Assembly (NCBI RefSeq): GCF_036346875.1
Contig: NZ_CP107852.1
Span: 2,604,001 to 2,668,000, forward strand
DNA length: 64,000 nt
Direction: 5' to 3'
DNA from: Nocardia sp. NBC_00508
GTDB lineage: Bacteria; Actinomycetota; Actinomycetes; Mycobacteriales; Mycobacteriaceae
Position 1 is the first letter of the stretch. Every line of letters starts with the position of its first letter. Positions 52,393 through 62,536 of this stretch are shown piece by piece. Both the position numbers and the translations under genes were made by a program. The notes beneath the pieces are model-generated. The model saw nothing but the letters and a program-made list of their open reading frames with translations. It searched no databases and was not told where the DNA came from.

Positions 52393-53181
52393 ATGGATTA
52401 CAGCGGCAGCGGCGACCCGCAGCGCACGATCGATCTGCTGTGGGGCGTACCGCAGCAGTCACGTCGCGGCCCGAAACCCAAGCTGACCGTCGAGGACATC
52501 GCCACGGTGGCGATCCGGATCGCCGACCAGGACGGGTTGACCGGCGTGACGCTGCGCCGAGTCGCCGACGAACTCGGCGTCACCGCCATGTCCTTGTACG
52601 GTTACGTCCCGGGCAAAGCCGAACTGCTCGATCTCATCGCGGATCGCGCCCACATCGACTATCCGATGCCAGAGGACGGCCCGGCCGAATGGCGGCCCCG
52701 CCTCGAGACCATCGCCCGCAACAACTGGACGCTGTACCTGACGCACCCGTGGCTGTTGCAGATCGCGGCCAACCGGCCCTTGCCCGGCCCCCGAGCCACC
52801 GCAAAGTACGACTACGAATTACGTGCCGTCGACGGTCTCGGTCTCCCCGACGTCGACATGGACCTCATCGTCAGCCTTGTCAACGACTACGTGCGCGGCG
52901 CAGCACGCACCGCGGTCGACACCGCCGCCGCGGAGTCCGAAACCGGTATGTCCGACCAGCAATGGTGGAACGCGTTCGGACCGGCGCTGGCCCGCGTACT
53001 CGACCCCCACCAATTCCCCACCGCCGTCCGTGTCGGCGCCACCGCCGGCGCCGAGTACGGAGCCGCCTACGCCCCCACCCGCGCCTTCGAATTCGGCCTG
53101 CATCGCATGCTCGACGGCATCGAACAATTCATCGACACGGTTACCGGGCAGGCGAACACGAGCACCTCACCGCCCGGCTGA
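52393..53181 (+). CDS. TetR-family transcriptional regulator
   Basis: 262 residues from ATG 52393. HTH region: LTVEDIATVAIRIADQDG, then VTLRRVADELGVTAMSLYGY. The C-terminal domain resembles TetR_C-type ligand domains (NNWTLYLTHPWLLQIAANRP, then LVNDYVRGAARTAVD). Divergent arrangement with the EXLDI-like/MMPL operon indicates that it represses that efflux operon in response to a small hydrophobic ligand. Confidence 0.9.
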   Translation: MDYSGSGDPQRTIDLLWGVPQQSRRGPKPKLTVEDIATVAIRIADQDGLTGVTLRRVADELGVTAMSLYGYVPGKAELLDLIADRAHIDYPMPEDGPAEWRPRLETIARNNWTLYLTHPWLLQIAANRPLPGPRATAKYDYELRAVDGLGLPDVDMDLIVSLVNDYVRGAARTAVDTAAAESETGMSDQQWWNAFGPALARVLDPHQFPTAVRVGATAGAEYGAAYAPTRAFEFGLHRMLDGIEQFIDTVTGQANTSTSPPG

Positions 53182-53296
53182 CGTCAGGGATCCGCGATCG
53201 GTCTCGCGCTCGCCAAGTGTCATCCGGCCGGAGTTCAGCGTTCGGTAGCCAACGTGCGCGCGAGCTGTCATAGCCAGGACGCGCTCCCGGTCTTCA

Positions 53297-54094
53297 TCAC
53301 TGCTGTCCCCGATAGGACAGGCTCCGCGCATCCACGTGCGCCGCAAGATATTCCTCGAATGTCACCCTGCCGTCCGCGTGCTCCAAGGCAAGGTTGCCGC
53401 CCTGCCGGAAGGCACGGAATATCTTGCCCGGCAGCCGGATCGGTGTGATCTTCCGACGCAGCCCGGCCGCCCGCACGTAGGCTCCCGCGAGGTCACGGGC
53501 GTCGCGCACCTGCGGGCCACCGATATCCGGAGCATGCCCGACCGGGCTTCCGGTCGCCAGTTCTACCAGCCGACCGGCCACCTCACCGACATCGATCGGC
53601 TGAAACCTGAAGGACGGCACGAATATCACCGGGAGCTTGGCCGCCCCGGCGAAGATTACACGCAGCAGGTCGTGGAACTGAGTGGCGCGCAGGATGGTGT
53701 AGGGCAGACCCGATTCCTCGATCATCCGCTCGGCCGCCAATTTCCCTCGGTAATAAGGGAGCGATATCTTGTCGACGCCGACGATCGAGACATACACGAG
53801 GTGGGGCGACCCGGCTCGCCGCGCGGCGTCCACCAGCGTCCGCGCCGCAGCGAGATCCTTTTTGCCGTTCGTCGTGGTCGCGCAGTGCACTACCGCGCCG
53901 ACTCCGGTCAACGCCGCGTCGACACCTTCGCCGGATTCCAGATCCGCGATCGCCCACTCATACGGCGCGGCATCGGCGGACGGCCGCGAGTGGCGGCTCA
54001 TCACACGCGTGGCCTGCCCCGCATCGATCAGCCGCGCAACCACCACCCGGCCGAGCGCGCCCGTGCCGCCGGTCACCAAGATTGATTTGTCCAC
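53297..54094 (-). CDS. atypical SDR, NmrA/NAD(P)H-binding protein
   Basis: 265 residues from ATG 54094. N-terminal nucleotide motif LVTGGTGALGRVVVARLIDA, a VVHCATTTNGKKDL segment, LVYVSIVGVDKI and GLPYTILRATQFHDLL. It lacks a canonical YxxxK (YYRGKLAAE is the nearest: the Tyr and Lys spacing is retained). Such proteins are NAD(P)-dependent reductases or redox sensors. Transcribed alone; no clear partner. Confidence 0.85.
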   Translation of the reverse strand: MDKSILVTGGTGALGRVVVARLIDAGQATRVMSRHSRPSADAAPYEWAIADLESGEGVDAALTGVGAVVHCATTTNGKKDLAAARTLVDAARRAGSPHLVYVSIVGVDKISLPYYRGKLAAERMIEESGLPYTILRATQFHDLLRVIFAGAAKLPVIFVPSFRFQPIDVGEVAGRLVELATGSPVGHAPDIGGPQVRDARDLAGAYVRAAGLRRKITPIRLPGKIFRAFRQGGNLALEHADGRVTFEEYLAAHVDARSLSYRGQQ

Positions 54095-54248
54095 GGTCCC
54101 TCCAACGATCTGAGGTCAGTACCCCTCGAACTCCGCCACCGAGCTGCCCTTCACCCACCTCAGCCTGCCACATCGAACAGCCGACTTCGTGCCGCGCCTT
54201 TGCATCTGTTTTCCCTGCTTACTGCTGCCTTGATGCCAAGATAGGAGC

Positions 54249-55172
54249 GTGCGCGTACTCGTTACTGGTGCGAATGGTTACCTCGGCCGGCCGGTCATCG
54301 ACGCACTCGAAGCAGCCGGACACGATCCGATTGCCATGGTGCGGACGGCCACTTCCTCCATTCACGCGCCGACTCGGGTGGCAGACCTGCTCGATGAGGT
54401 CAAGCTTCGAGAAGCGCTCGATGGAGTCGAGGCGGTTTGTCATCTCGCCGGACTCACTCGTGCACGAGAGTCGACAGTCGATCCCCTCCGGTACTTTCGC
54501 GCAAATACCGCTGGCACCATCGCCCTGCTGGACGCAATGGCCGCTACGGGGGTCCCACGGATCGTCTTCGCGTCGACCGGGTCGATTTACGGATCGCCGG
54601 AGCGCCAGCCGATGACAGAGGATATGCCCGACGCGCCGCCGCACCCGTACGCCGCGAGCAAGCTGGCGGCCGAGTTCGCAATCCATGCGCAGGCGCAAGC
54701 CGGGAACTTGTCAGCTGTCGTGCTGCGCCTGCTGAATGTGGCGGGCGGTGCCGACCCCGACCCAACACGTCTGATTCCTCGGGCACTCGCTGCCGCGAGG
54801 CAACGATCTGCGTTGGAAATCAACGGAGACGGCAGCACGGTACGGGACTACCTGCACATAGTCGATGCTGCCGCAGCTTTCGTCGCATGCGTCGAGAACA
54901 TGCCACCCTTGGGCAAGGCGACGCGGTACAACGTCGGTAGCGGCCAGGGCACAAGCATTCTCGTCGTCGTCGTCGCCGCCGTCGAGCGAGTGACCGGCCA
55001 CCGCATCCACCTTGTGCATCGGCCGCCGGTACCCGAGCCTGCCGCGCTGATCGGTAACCCCTCCAAGGCGATAGCCGAATTGCGCTGGTACCCAGCTCAT
55101 TCCCATATCGATGGCATCGTTCGCGATACTCGGCACAACCTGAAGACTTCGAACTCTATCGGGGCGATCTAG
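54249..55172 (+). CDS. NAD-dependent epimerase/dehydratase (extended SDR)
   Basis: 307 residues from GTG 54249 behind AGGAG. Motifs: VLVTGANGYLGRPVIDALEA (NAD binding), VCHLAGLTRARES, STGSIYGSPE, YAASKLAAEFA (catalytic Tyr and Lys), LRLLNVAGG and DGSTVRDYLHIVD. These are typical of UDP-glucose/galactose 4-epimerase-like enzymes. The actual sugar substrate is unknown. It converges on the VapBC pair, with 7 bp between stops. Confidence 0.88.
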   Translation: MRVLVTGANGYLGRPVIDALEAAGHDPIAMVRTATSSIHAPTRVADLLDEVKLREALDGVEAVCHLAGLTRARESTVDPLRYFRANTAGTIALLDAMAATGVPRIVFASTGSIYGSPERQPMTEDMPDAPPHPYAASKLAAEFAIHAQAQAGNLSAVVLRLLNVAGGADPDPTRLIPRALAAARQRSALEINGDGSTVRDYLHIVDAAAAFVACVENMPPLGKATRYNVGSGQGTSILVVVVAAVERVTGHRIHLVHRPPVPEPAALIGNPSKAIAELRWYPAHSHIDGIVRDTRHNLKTSNSIGAI

Positions 55173-55179
55173 TGAGGCG

Positions 55180-55620
55180 TTATGGACAGAGATCGTCCGG
55201 CAATATCCGAAACGCGGGGTATCGATCAAGAGGGCGCAACGCCCGGAAATCACGCCTGTCCAGAGTGAGGATGGCATCAGTGTCGAATTCGTCTGCCAAG
55301 GTCACGCATACCGCGTCTACCAAATCGAGATTCAGACTGCCGTAGCTCGCGCGGACACCGATTGCAGTGTGCAATTGCGTCGCATCCACAGTTGCGATCA
55401 CAATCCGAGTCGAGGCGACTCGACTGGCAAGCAGAGCCAGAATGCTGTCGGCTACCTTGCGACCCGCCCGAACGCTTGCCACATGGTGTACCTCGGTGAG
55501 CGCCAGCGGACTTACGACGACGGCACTTGCCGCATCCGCAGCTCGCCGTACGCCGAAGTGCTCAGGGTCAGAACGATTGAACAGCGCGAGGATGCCCGAA
55601 GTATCCGCCACTACGATCAT
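55180..55620 (-). CDS. vapC: PIN-domain toxin, VapC-like
   Basis: 146 residues from ATG 55620, overlapping the antitoxin stop by ATGA. PIN ribonuclease acidic residues are visible: ADTSGILALFNRSD near the start, LTEVHHV, LDLVDAVCVTLADE and ILTLDRRDF. VapC toxins cut specific tRNA or rRNA; the target cannot be predicted. It is encoded with its antitoxin directly next to the S10 operon terminator. Confidence 0.9.
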   Translation of the reverse strand: MIVVADTSGILALFNRSDPEHFGVRRAADAASAVVVSPLALTEVHHVASVRAGRKVADSILALLASRVASTRIVIATVDATQLHTAIGVRASYGSLNLDLVDAVCVTLADEFDTDAILTLDRRDFRALRPLDRYPAFRILPDDLCP

Positions 55621-55841
55621 GCGGGTCGGTTCATCGCGTTGCGGATGTCGTCCTTGTCTATGGGCCCCCCCAGATCGAACGTCTCGTCATCGCTGAGCAG
55701 CGGCGACTCCCATTTGCGGTGCCGCATGAGGTATGCCCGGACCGCGTCGCGGGTGATTTCATGCTTCGACCGGCCCTCAGCATCGGCTTGCGCGTTCAGC
55801 GCCGCCTCTTCATCCTCCGGCAATCGCATGGTCCAGGCCAT
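55617..55841 (-). CDS. vapB: ribbon-helix-helix antitoxin, VapB-like
   Basis: 74 residues from ATG 55841: MAWTMRLPEDEEAALNAQAD with a ribbon-helix-helix pattern continuing RSKHEITRDAVRAYL, then an acidic tail that would fold onto the toxin. The upstream position and coupled overlap with the PIN gene fit a VapBC module that autoregulates its promoter. Confidence 0.85.
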   Translation of the reverse strand: MAWTMRLPEDEEAALNAQADAEGRSKHEITRDAVRAYLMRHRKWESPLLSDDETFDLGGPIDKDDIRNAMNRPA

Positions 55842-55935
55842 GCATCATATGATACCAGAAGTGATACCACCGTGCTCGGAGTACCGAGCCAGCGGCCGAC
55901 CACGCATAGTCTGTTGGCCACATCGCCTGCAATGA

Positions 55936-55971
55936 CGAAGGCCCGCTTCCCAGGCGGGAAGCGGGCCTTCG
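55936..55971. terminator. S10 operon terminator
   Basis: CGAAGGCCCGCTTCCC (55936-55951), loop AGGC, GGGAAGCGGGCCTTCG (55956-55971): a perfect 16-bp stem 29 bp beyond the rpsQ stop. It indicates that S10 operon transcription ends after rpsQ and does not continue into spc genes. Confidence 0.88.
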
Positions 55972-55999
55972 ATGTCGACTTGTTAGCCGCGAAGCAGGC

Positions 56000-56272
56000 T
56001 TACTTGGCCTTCTCCAGGACCTCGACCAGCCGCCAGCGCTTGGTGGCCGACAGCGGACGGGTTTCCATCAGCTGGACGCGGTCGCCGACGCCGGCGATCT
56101 CGTTCTCGTCGTGCGCCTTCACCTTCGAGGTGGTGCGGATGATCTTGCCGTAGAGCGGGTGCCGGTTACGGTCTTCCAGCTCGACGACGATCGTCTTGTT
56201 CATCTTGTCCGAGACAACGTAACCGACACGCACCTTGCGAGTGCCGCGCTGCCCTTCTACTTTGTCGCTCAT
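56000..56272 (-). CDS. rpsQ: 30S ribosomal protein S17
   Basis: 90 residues from ATG 56272: [20 protein letters not shown], then [20 protein letters not shown] and [20 protein letters not shown], the full S17 pattern. Start overlaps the rpmC stop by 4 bp. Last gene of the S10 operon here; in most genomes rplN follows directly. Confidence 0.98.
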   Translation of the reverse strand: MSDKVEGQRGTRKVRVGYVVSDKMNKTIVVELEDRNRHPLYGKIIRTTSKVKAHDENEIAGVGDRVQLMETRPLSATKRWRLVEVLEKAK

Positions 56273-56508
56273 GCGGCATCTCCCTTGCCAGCTGGTCCGG
56301 TGGCCAGACCGAGCTCGCGCTCACGCATGACCGTGTAGATACGCGCGATCTCGTGACGGACGACACGCAGACGACGGTTGTTGTCCAGCTGACCCGTCGC
56401 CATCTGGAAGCGCAGGTTGAACAGCTCTTCCTTGGATTCGCGCAGCTTGGCCACCAACTCGTCTTCGGTGAGCTCGCGGAGCTCTGCGGCCGGTGTTCCG
56501 GTAGCCAT
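56269..56508 (-). CDS. rpmC: 50S ribosomal protein L29
   Basis: 79 residues from ATG 56508 ([13 protein letters not shown]), overlapping the rplP stop by ATGA; the frame runs open to 56541 inside rplP. It has the [20 protein letters not shown] and [20 protein letters not shown] helices of L29, with a slightly extended C-terminus. It sits at the polypeptide exit tunnel. Confidence 0.97.
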   Translation of the reverse strand: MATGTPAAELRELTEDELVAKLRESKEELFNLRFQMATGQLDNNRRLRVVRHEIARIYTVMRERELGLATGPAGKGDAA

Positions 56509-56924
56509 CAGAACTGCTCCTCCCTGGTCACGATCCTGCACTTCATCGGGAGCTTGTGCATCGCGCGGCGCAGCGCCTCACGAGCGGTCTCCTCATTCGG
56601 GTAGCTCATCTCGAACATGACCCGACCCGGCTTCACGTTCGCGACCCACCACTCCGGCGAACCCTTACCCGAACCCATACGGGTCTCGGCAGGCTTCTTG
56701 GTCAGCGGACGATCCGGGTAGATGTTGATCCAGATCTTGCCGCCACGACGGATGTGGCGAGTCATCGCGATACGCGCAGACTCGATCTGCCGGTTGGTGA
56801 CGTACGCAGGCTCCAGCGCCTGAATGCCGTACTCGCCGAACGCCACCGAGGTGCCGCCCTTGGCCATGCCCGAACGGCCCGGGTGATGCTGCTTGCGGTG
56901 CTTCACCTTACGAGGCATCAGCAT
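56508..56924 (-). CDS. rplP: 50S ribosomal protein L16
   Basis: 138 residues from ATG 56924 ([19 protein letters not shown]). Includes [20 protein letters not shown] and [19 protein letters not shown], diagnostic for L16. It follows the rpsC stop by 3 nt. It contributes to the peptidyl-transferase region and A-site tRNA binding. Confidence 0.98.
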   Translation of the reverse strand: MLMPRKVKHRKQHHPGRSGMAKGGTSVAFGEYGIQALEPAYVTNRQIESARIAMTRHIRRGGKIWINIYPDRPLTKKPAETRMGSGKGSPEWWVANVKPGRVMFEMSYPNEETAREALRRAMHKLPMKCRIVTREEQF

Positions 56925-56927
56925 GCG

Positions 56928-57725
<798 letters not shown>

Positions 57726-58127
57726 TTACTTTGCCCCTCCCTTCCGGCGGTTACGAGTGGCACCACCGGCGGTGGGAACGCTCTCGACCTCGATAGTGAT
57801 GTGGCTGGTGCGCTTGCGAATCCGGAACGCGCGGCCCTGGGCCCGCGGCTGGAAACGCTTCATGGTTGCGCCCTCGTCGACATACGCCGTCGAGATGACC
57901 AGGGTGGCCGGGTTCAGGCCGAGGTTGTTCTCGGCGTTCGCCGCGGCGCTGGCGACGACCTTGGCGACCGGCTCGCTCGCGGCCTGCGGCGCGAACTTCA
58001 GGATCGCGAGGGCGTCCTCGACCCGCTTGCCGCGGACCAGGTCCACGACACGACGAGCCTTCATGGGGGTCACGCGAACGTGCTTGGCGGTCGCGCGCGC
58101 AGTCGGGTTCTGAGTCTCAGTCGTCAT
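57726..58127 (-). CDS. rplV: 50S ribosomal protein L22
   Basis: 133 residues from ATG 58127. [20 protein letters not shown] at the start and [20 protein letters not shown] near the end are the L22 hallmarks, including the exit-tunnel hairpin. Start overlaps the rpsS stop by 4 bp; the stop abuts the rpsC ATG. Confidence 0.98.
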   Translation of the reverse strand: MTTETQNPTARATAKHVRVTPMKARRVVDLVRGKRVEDALAILKFAPQAASEPVAKVVASAAANAENNLGLNPATLVISTAYVDEGATMKRFQPRAQGRAFRIRKRTSHITIEVESVPTAGGATRNRRKGGAK

Positions 58128-58405
58128 CGCCGCTTGCTCTTCCGGTCTTCCTTGACGTGGCTCTTGAACGTCCTGGTCGGCGCGAACTCACCGAGCTTGT
58201 GCCCGACCATGTTGTCCGAGATGAACACCGGCACGTGCTTGCGGCCGTCGTGCACCGCGAACGTGTGCCCGATGAAATCGGGGATGATGGTCGAACGACG
58301 CGACCAGGTCTTGATGACCTGCTTGGTGCCCTTCTCGTTCTGCACGTCCACCTTCGCGAGGAGGTGGTCGTCGACGAACGGGCCCTTCTTGAGGCTGCGT
58401 GGCAT
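58124..58405 (-). CDS. rpsS: 30S ribosomal protein S19
   Basis: 93 residues from ATG 58405 ([20 protein letters not shown]), continuing with [20 protein letters not shown] and [16 protein letters not shown]. Normal length. Located 15 bp after rplB. Confidence 0.98.
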   Translation of the reverse strand: MPRSLKKGPFVDDHLLAKVDVQNEKGTKQVIKTWSRRSTIIPDFIGHTFAVHDGRKHVPVFISDNMVGHKLGEFAPTRTFKSHVKEDRKSKRR

Positions 58406-58420
58406 TTCTTACCTCCTCCT

Positions 58421-59257
58421 TCAGCGCTTCTTGCCGGTCTTGCGACGGCGGACGATGAGCTTGTCGCTCGGACGGTTGGGCTTGCGGGTCCGGCCTTCCG
58501 GCTGACCCCACGGCGAGACCGGGTGGCGACCACCGGAGGTCTTGCCCTCACCACCACCATGCGGGTGGTCGACCGGGTTCATGACGACACCACGGACCGT
58601 GGGACGGCGACCCTTCCAGCGCATGCGGCCGGCCTTGCCCCAGTTGATGTTCGACTGCTCGGCGTTGCCGACCTCGCCGACGGTGGCGCGGCAGCGCACG
58701 TCGACACGGCGGATCTCACCGGAGGGCATACGCAGCGTGGCGTAGGGGCCTTCCTTACCCAGCAGCTGGATGCTCATACCGGCGGAACGGGCCAGCTTGG
58801 CGCCGCCGCCCGGACGCAGCTCCACCGCGTGGATGGTGGTACCCGTCGGGATGTTGCGCAGCGGCAGGTTGTTGCCCGGCTTGATGTCGGCCGTCGGGCC
58901 GGACTCGATGCGGGTGCCCTGCGTCACGCCCTTGGGGGCGATGATGTAGCGCTTCTCGCCGTCCACGAAGTGCAGCAGCGCGATGTTCGCGGTCCGGTTC
59001 GGGTCGTACTCGATGTGCGCGACCTTGGCCGGGATGCCGTCCTTGTCCAAGCGACGGAAGTCGATCAGACGGTAGGCACGCTTGTGACCGCCACCGCGGT
59101 GACGGGTGGTGATCCGGCCATGGGCGTTGCGGCCGCCGGACTTGCTCAGCGGACGCAGCAGCGACTTCTCCGGGGTCGACCGGGTGATCTCGGCGAAGTC
59201 CGAGACGCTGGCGCCACGACGGCCCGGCGTTGTCGGCTTGTATTTACGGATTGCCAT
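58421..59257 (-). CDS. rplB: 50S ribosomal protein L2
   Basis: 278 residues from ATG 59257 ([20 protein letters not shown]). The [20 protein letters not shown] block, essential for peptidyl-transferase assembly, is intact. Located 33 bp after rplW. Confidence 0.98.
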   Translation of the reverse strand: MAIRKYKPTTPGRRGASVSDFAEITRSTPEKSLLRPLSKSGGRNAHGRITTRHRGGGHKRAYRLIDFRRLDKDGIPAKVAHIEYDPNRTANIALLHFVDGEKRYIIAPKGVTQGTRIESGPTADIKPGNNLPLRNIPTGTTIHAVELRPGGGAKLARSAGMSIQLLGKEGPYATLRMPSGEIRRVDVRCRATVGEVGNAEQSNINWGKAGRMRWKGRRPTVRGVVMNPVDHPHGGGEGKTSGGRHPVSPWGQPEGRTRKPNRPSDKLIVRRRKTGKKR

Positions 59258-59290
59258 GAGTTCTTCTCTGCTTTCTGGAATCCCAGGCGC

Positions 59291-59596
59291 TTACGCGACC
59301 GGGCCTCCGAAGATCTCGATGGGCTTGCTGTCGGCCGAGATGGTCACGAGCGCGCGCTTGGTGTTCTTGCGCTTGCCGTAACCGAAGCGGGTCCGCTTGC
59401 GCTTGCCCTGACGGTTGGCGGTGTTGACGCTGGTCACCTTCACACCGAAGACCTTCTCCACGGCGATCTTGATCTGCGTCTTGTTGGTGTCCGGGTGCAC
59501 CAGGAAGGTGTAGGTGCCTTCCTCGATCAGTCCGTAGGACTTCTCGGAGATGACCGGCGCCAGCAGAATGTCGCGGGGGTCGGCGATGGTGGTCAC
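59291..59596 (-). CDS. rplW: 50S ribosomal protein L23
   Basis: 101 residues. The start is GTG 59596, overlapping the rplD stop as GTGA; no ATG is available at this position. Sequence [20 protein letters not shown], then [20 protein letters not shown] and [20 protein letters not shown]. It docks trigger factor and SRP at the exit tunnel. Confidence 0.97.
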   Translation of the reverse strand: MTTIADPRDILLAPVISEKSYGLIEEGTYTFLVHPDTNKTQIKIAVEKVFGVKVTSVNTANRQGKRKRTRFGYGKRKNTKRALVTISADSKPIEIFGGPVA

Positions 59597-60267
59597 TTGC
59601 TCTCCTCCTGTGCAGCCTCGGCGGGGCCGTGCACGAACGTGTTGAGCGCCTCGACGCTGAACACCACGTCGTCGCTGTTGAGCACGTCGTAGGTGTTGAG
59701 CTGGTCCGGAGCGATCGGGTGCACGTTCTGCAGGTTCGCCACGCTCTTCCACGCGGCGACGTCCTCGCGGCCGACCACGACCAGGAACTTCTTGCGGTCC
59801 GACAGCTCGGCCAGGAAGGTCTTGGCGGTCTTGGTGGACGGACTCTGGCCGGCCACCAGTTCGCTGATCACGTGGATGCGCTCGTTGCGGGCCCGGTCGG
59901 ACAGCGCGCCGCGCAGAGCGGCGGCCTTCATCTTCTTGGGCAGACGCTGGCTGTAGTCGCGCGGCTGCGGGCCGTGCACGGTGCCACCGCCGTTGAACTG
60001 CGGCGCCCGGGTCGAACCCTGACGGGCGCGACCGGTGCCCTTCTGCCGGTACGGCTTCTTGCCGCCACCGCGCACCTGGCCACGGGTCTTGGTCGCGTGG
60101 GTGCCCTGGCGGCCCGCGGCCTGCTGGGCCACGACGACCTGGTGCATCAGCGCGATGTTGGCGGTCACGTCGAAGATCTCCGCGGGGAGGTCGACGGTGC
60201 CGTTGGACTTGCCGCCGATCTCCTTGACCGGCAGCGTGAGGTTGGCCTTCTTCTCCAGGCTCGTCAT
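59593..60267 (-). CDS. rplD: 50S ribosomal protein L4
   Basis: 224 residues from ATG 60267. The internal arginine/glycine loop with [20 protein letters not shown] and [19 protein letters not shown] identifies L4. Starts in a 4-bp overlap with rplC. In E. coli L4 also regulates its own operon; nothing in the sequence shows whether it does here. Confidence 0.98.
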   Translation of the reverse strand: MTSLEKKANLTLPVKEIGGKSNGTVDLPAEIFDVTANIALMHQVVVAQQAAGRQGTHATKTRGQVRGGGKKPYRQKGTGRARQGSTRAPQFNGGGTVHGPQPRDYSQRLPKKMKAAALRGALSDRARNERIHVISELVAGQSPSTKTAKTFLAELSDRKKFLVVVGREDVAAWKSVANLQNVHPIAPDQLNTYDVLNSDDVVFSVEALNTFVHGPAEAAQEESK

Positions 60268-60929
60268 GCGTGCGCACCACCCTTCACGGCGCTCTTGACG
60301 ATCACGACGCCGCCCTTGCGACCCGGGATCGCTCCCTTGATCAGCAGCAAGCCGTTCTCGGCGTCCACCTTGTGCACCGACAGGTTCTGCGTGGTGACCC
60401 GGTCGTTACCCATCCGGCCCGACATGCGCATGCCCTTGAACACGCGGCCGGGGGTGGCGCAGCCACCGATCGAACCCGGGCGACGGTGCACGGCCTGCGC
60501 ACCGTGCGAGGCGCCCTGACCACGGAAGCCGTGGCGCTTCATGGTGCCGGCGAAGCCCTTGCCCTTGCTGGTGCCGGTGACGTCGACGTAGCTGCCCTCT
60601 TCGAACACGTCGGCGCTGATCTCCTGGCCGACCTCGAAGGTGGAGGCGTCAGCGACCCGGATCTCGACGACGTGGCGGCGGGGAGTGACACCGGCCTTGG
60701 CGAACTGGCCGGAGACCGGCTTGTTCACCTTGCGCGGGTCGATGGCGCCGAAAGCGACCTGGACGGCGTTGTAGCCGTCGCGCTCCACGGTGCGGATCTG
60801 GGTGACGACGTTCGGCCCGGCCTTGATGACGGTCACGGGAACGACGCGGTTCTTGTCGTCGAAGACCTGGGTCATGCCGAGCTTGGTGCCCAGAATGCCT
60901 GCGGCCGGCCTGTTCTTGTTGTCAGTCAT
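60264..60929 (-). CDS. rplC: 50S ribosomal protein L3
   Basis: 221 residues from ATG 60929 ([20 protein letters not shown]); a GTG at 60947 overlapping the rpsJ stop is an alternative start adding six residues. It contains [20 protein letters not shown] and [19 protein letters not shown]. Normal length. Confidence 0.97.
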   Translation of the reverse strand: MTDNKNRPAAGILGTKLGMTQVFDDKNRVVPVTVIKAGPNVVTQIRTVERDGYNAVQVAFGAIDPRKVNKPVSGQFAKAGVTPRRHVVEIRVADASTFEVGQEISADVFEEGSYVDVTGTSKGKGFAGTMKRHGFRGQGASHGAQAVHRRPGSIGGCATPGRVFKGMRMSGRMGNDRVTTQNLSVHKVDAENGLLLIKGAIPGRKGGVVIVKSAVKGGAHA

Positions 60930-60943
60930 TTCTCGAGTCCCCG

Positions 60944-61249
60944 TCACTGAATGTTGACGTCGACGCTGGCCGGCAGGTCGATGCGCATGAGCGCGTCCAC
61001 CGTCTTCGGCGTCGGGTCGAGGATGTCGATAAGGCGCTTGTGCGTGCGCATCTCGAAGTGCTCGCGCGAGTCCTTGTACTTGTGCGGCGAACGGATGACG
61101 CAGTACACGTTCTTCTCGGTGGGCAACGGCACCGGGCCGACGACGCGTGCCCCGGTGCGGGTCACCGTCTCCACGATCTTGCGCGCCGATGCGTCGATCG
61201 CCTCGTGGTCATAGGCCTTGAGCCTGATGCGGATCTTTTGTCCCGCCAC
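60944..61249 (-). CDS. rpsJ: 30S ribosomal protein S10
   Basis: 101 residues from ATG 61249 ([20 protein letters not shown]), with [20 protein letters not shown] and [20 protein letters not shown]. First gene of the operon; also known as the NusE transcription antitermination factor. A leader of more than 100 nt with nested inverted repeats lies upstream. Confidence 0.98.
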   Translation of the reverse strand: MAGQKIRIRLKAYDHEAIDASARKIVETVTRTGARVVGPVPLPTEKNVYCVIRSPHKYKDSREHFEMRTHKRLIDILDPTPKTVDALMRIDLPASVDVNIQ

Positions 61250-61755
61250 GCTAAGTGTCCTTTTCTCCGCTTTCCTTCGTGGCCCGCCGAGCTGGCTAAC
61301 CAGCCTTCTGGACCACCCTCATTTGCACAGCCCGAACACACGAAGACGTCCCAGCCCGAGTGGGTCAGGCCCGGAGGAGGCAGTCTGCGTAACCACGCAG
61401 GGCCCCGCTCGGGCTAGATCCGACACAGTCGAGAGACCACGACCGGGCATGCCCGATCCTCGCCGCTGTTCATCTGTCATGGTTCTCCGGTCCACGCGGT
61501 CGGGCGTGTCGCCCGTCCGCTCATTCCTCGGCTCCGGATCGCAAAGCATCTCAGGCCTGGAACATTTGTCCCGGACGTACCCACGCCGAAAACCCGGCGG
61601 GGTACATAATGGGGTACTGCTCGCCCTGCTCAGCCACCCGTTTCACGAGGAAACGGACACGGCCCGGTGCAAGGCAACCCGAACAGTATGCCCGACGCCC
61701 CGGCGACACTTCAAATCAGGTCGCGTAGGGCTGCCATCAGAGCCGGTAGCTGGAA
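61250..61755. promoter_or_regulatory. S10 operon leader and divergent promoter region
   Basis: About 500 bp without a convincing gene between rpsJ (leftward) and the hotdog-fold gene (rightward). It contains nested inverted repeats: an outer pair AGCCCGAG (61353-61360) and CTCGGGCT (61408-61415), and an inner hairpin CTGCGT-AACC-ACGCAG (61385-61400). If the S10 transcript starts upstream of them, they would fold in its 5' leader, 104-166 nt before the rpsJ start. Confidence 0.5.
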
Positions 61756-61771
61756 CTTACTTTGGAGTAAG
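61756..61771. promoter_or_regulatory. small inverted repeat before the hotdog-fold gene
   Basis: CTTAC (61756-61760), spacer TTTGGA, GTAAG (61767-61771), ending 9 nt before the ATG at 61781. It may be an operator or promoter element. Confidence 0.3.
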
Positions 61772-61780
61772 ATACGGCTC

Positions 61781-62257
61781 ATGACCAAAGAGACCGCGAC
61801 CTATCGCAGCTGGAAGAAGCTGCCGGACAACCGGCTGGGGCACGCCCTGTTCTCGCTGGGGATGGTGGCTCGAGTGCCGTACTTCGGCACCGTGCTGCCG
61901 AATGTGGTCCGGCTCGAACCGGGGCTGTGCGAGGTGACCTCGCCGAAATGGTTCGGCATCCACAACCACCTGGGCACGTTTCATGCCATCGCCTCGTGCA
62001 ATCTGGCCGAGGTCGCGATGGGCATGCTGAGCGAGGCGACCGTTCCGGCGACGCACCGGTGGATTCCGAAGGCGATGAACGTGCAGTACCTGGCCAAAGC
62101 CGAGACCGGTCTGCGCGCCGTCGCGAAGCTGGCCGAGGTCCCCGACTTCGCGACCATCACCGAAGGCCACGAGCTGGTGGTACCGGTGTCGATCTACGAC
62201 AAGCACGGCCTGGAAGTCGTGCACGCCGACATCACCACCTGGGTGACACCCAAATAG
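61781..62257 (+). CDS. hotdog-fold DUF4442-like protein
   Basis: 158 residues from ATG 61781 (MTKETATYRSWKKLPDNRLG); the frame opens at 61667 but the earlier part looks non-coding. Pattern: LFSLGMVARVPYFGTVLPNV, then GIHNHLGTFHAIASCNLAEV and a late LEVVHADITTWVTPK. This fits the PaaI/DUF4442 acyl-CoA thioesterase-like hotdog family. Substrate unknown. Confidence 0.82.
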   Translation: MTKETATYRSWKKLPDNRLGHALFSLGMVARVPYFGTVLPNVVRLEPGLCEVTSPKWFGIHNHLGTFHAIASCNLAEVAMGMLSEATVPATHRWIPKAMNVQYLAKAETGLRAVAKLAEVPDFATITEGHELVVPVSIYDKHGLEVVHADITTWVTPK

Positions 62258-62307
62258 CCGCGGCAGCTGCCGATCGGGTCACCACCAACACAACCACACG
62301 GCCAAAA

Positions 62308-62351
62308 CCCCGTTTTCGAGCGCAGCGAGACCGAGCATTCCCCGTTCGCGG
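62308..62351 (+). repeat. 44-bp direct repeat, copy 1
   Basis: Begins CCCGTTTTCGAGCGCAGCGA and ends CCCGTTCGCGGC. It recurs at 62476-62519 with one mismatch (ATTC against ATTG). Confidence 0.8.
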
Positions 62352-62475
62352 CCCGGCTCGCGTCCCCGTGACCGCCGTGTCCGCGACGAATCGCCAGCGG
62401 CGGTCACTAGCCCACATGGGTGTCGGCGAACATAGGTGCTGCGGTTTCCGCATTGCGTGACCACTGGGCCCGACT

Positions 62476-62519
62476 CCCGTTTTCGAGCGCAGCGAGACCG
62501 AGCATTGCCCGTTCGCGGC
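62476..62519 (+). repeat. 44-bp direct repeat, copy 2
   Basis: Second copy, 168 bp downstream of the first, ending 17 bp before the lipase stop codon (62537). The start-to-start distance and the near-identity suggest duplication of an intergenic element. Confidence 0.8.
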
Positions 62520-62536
62520 GCCGAAGGCGCTGCAAA

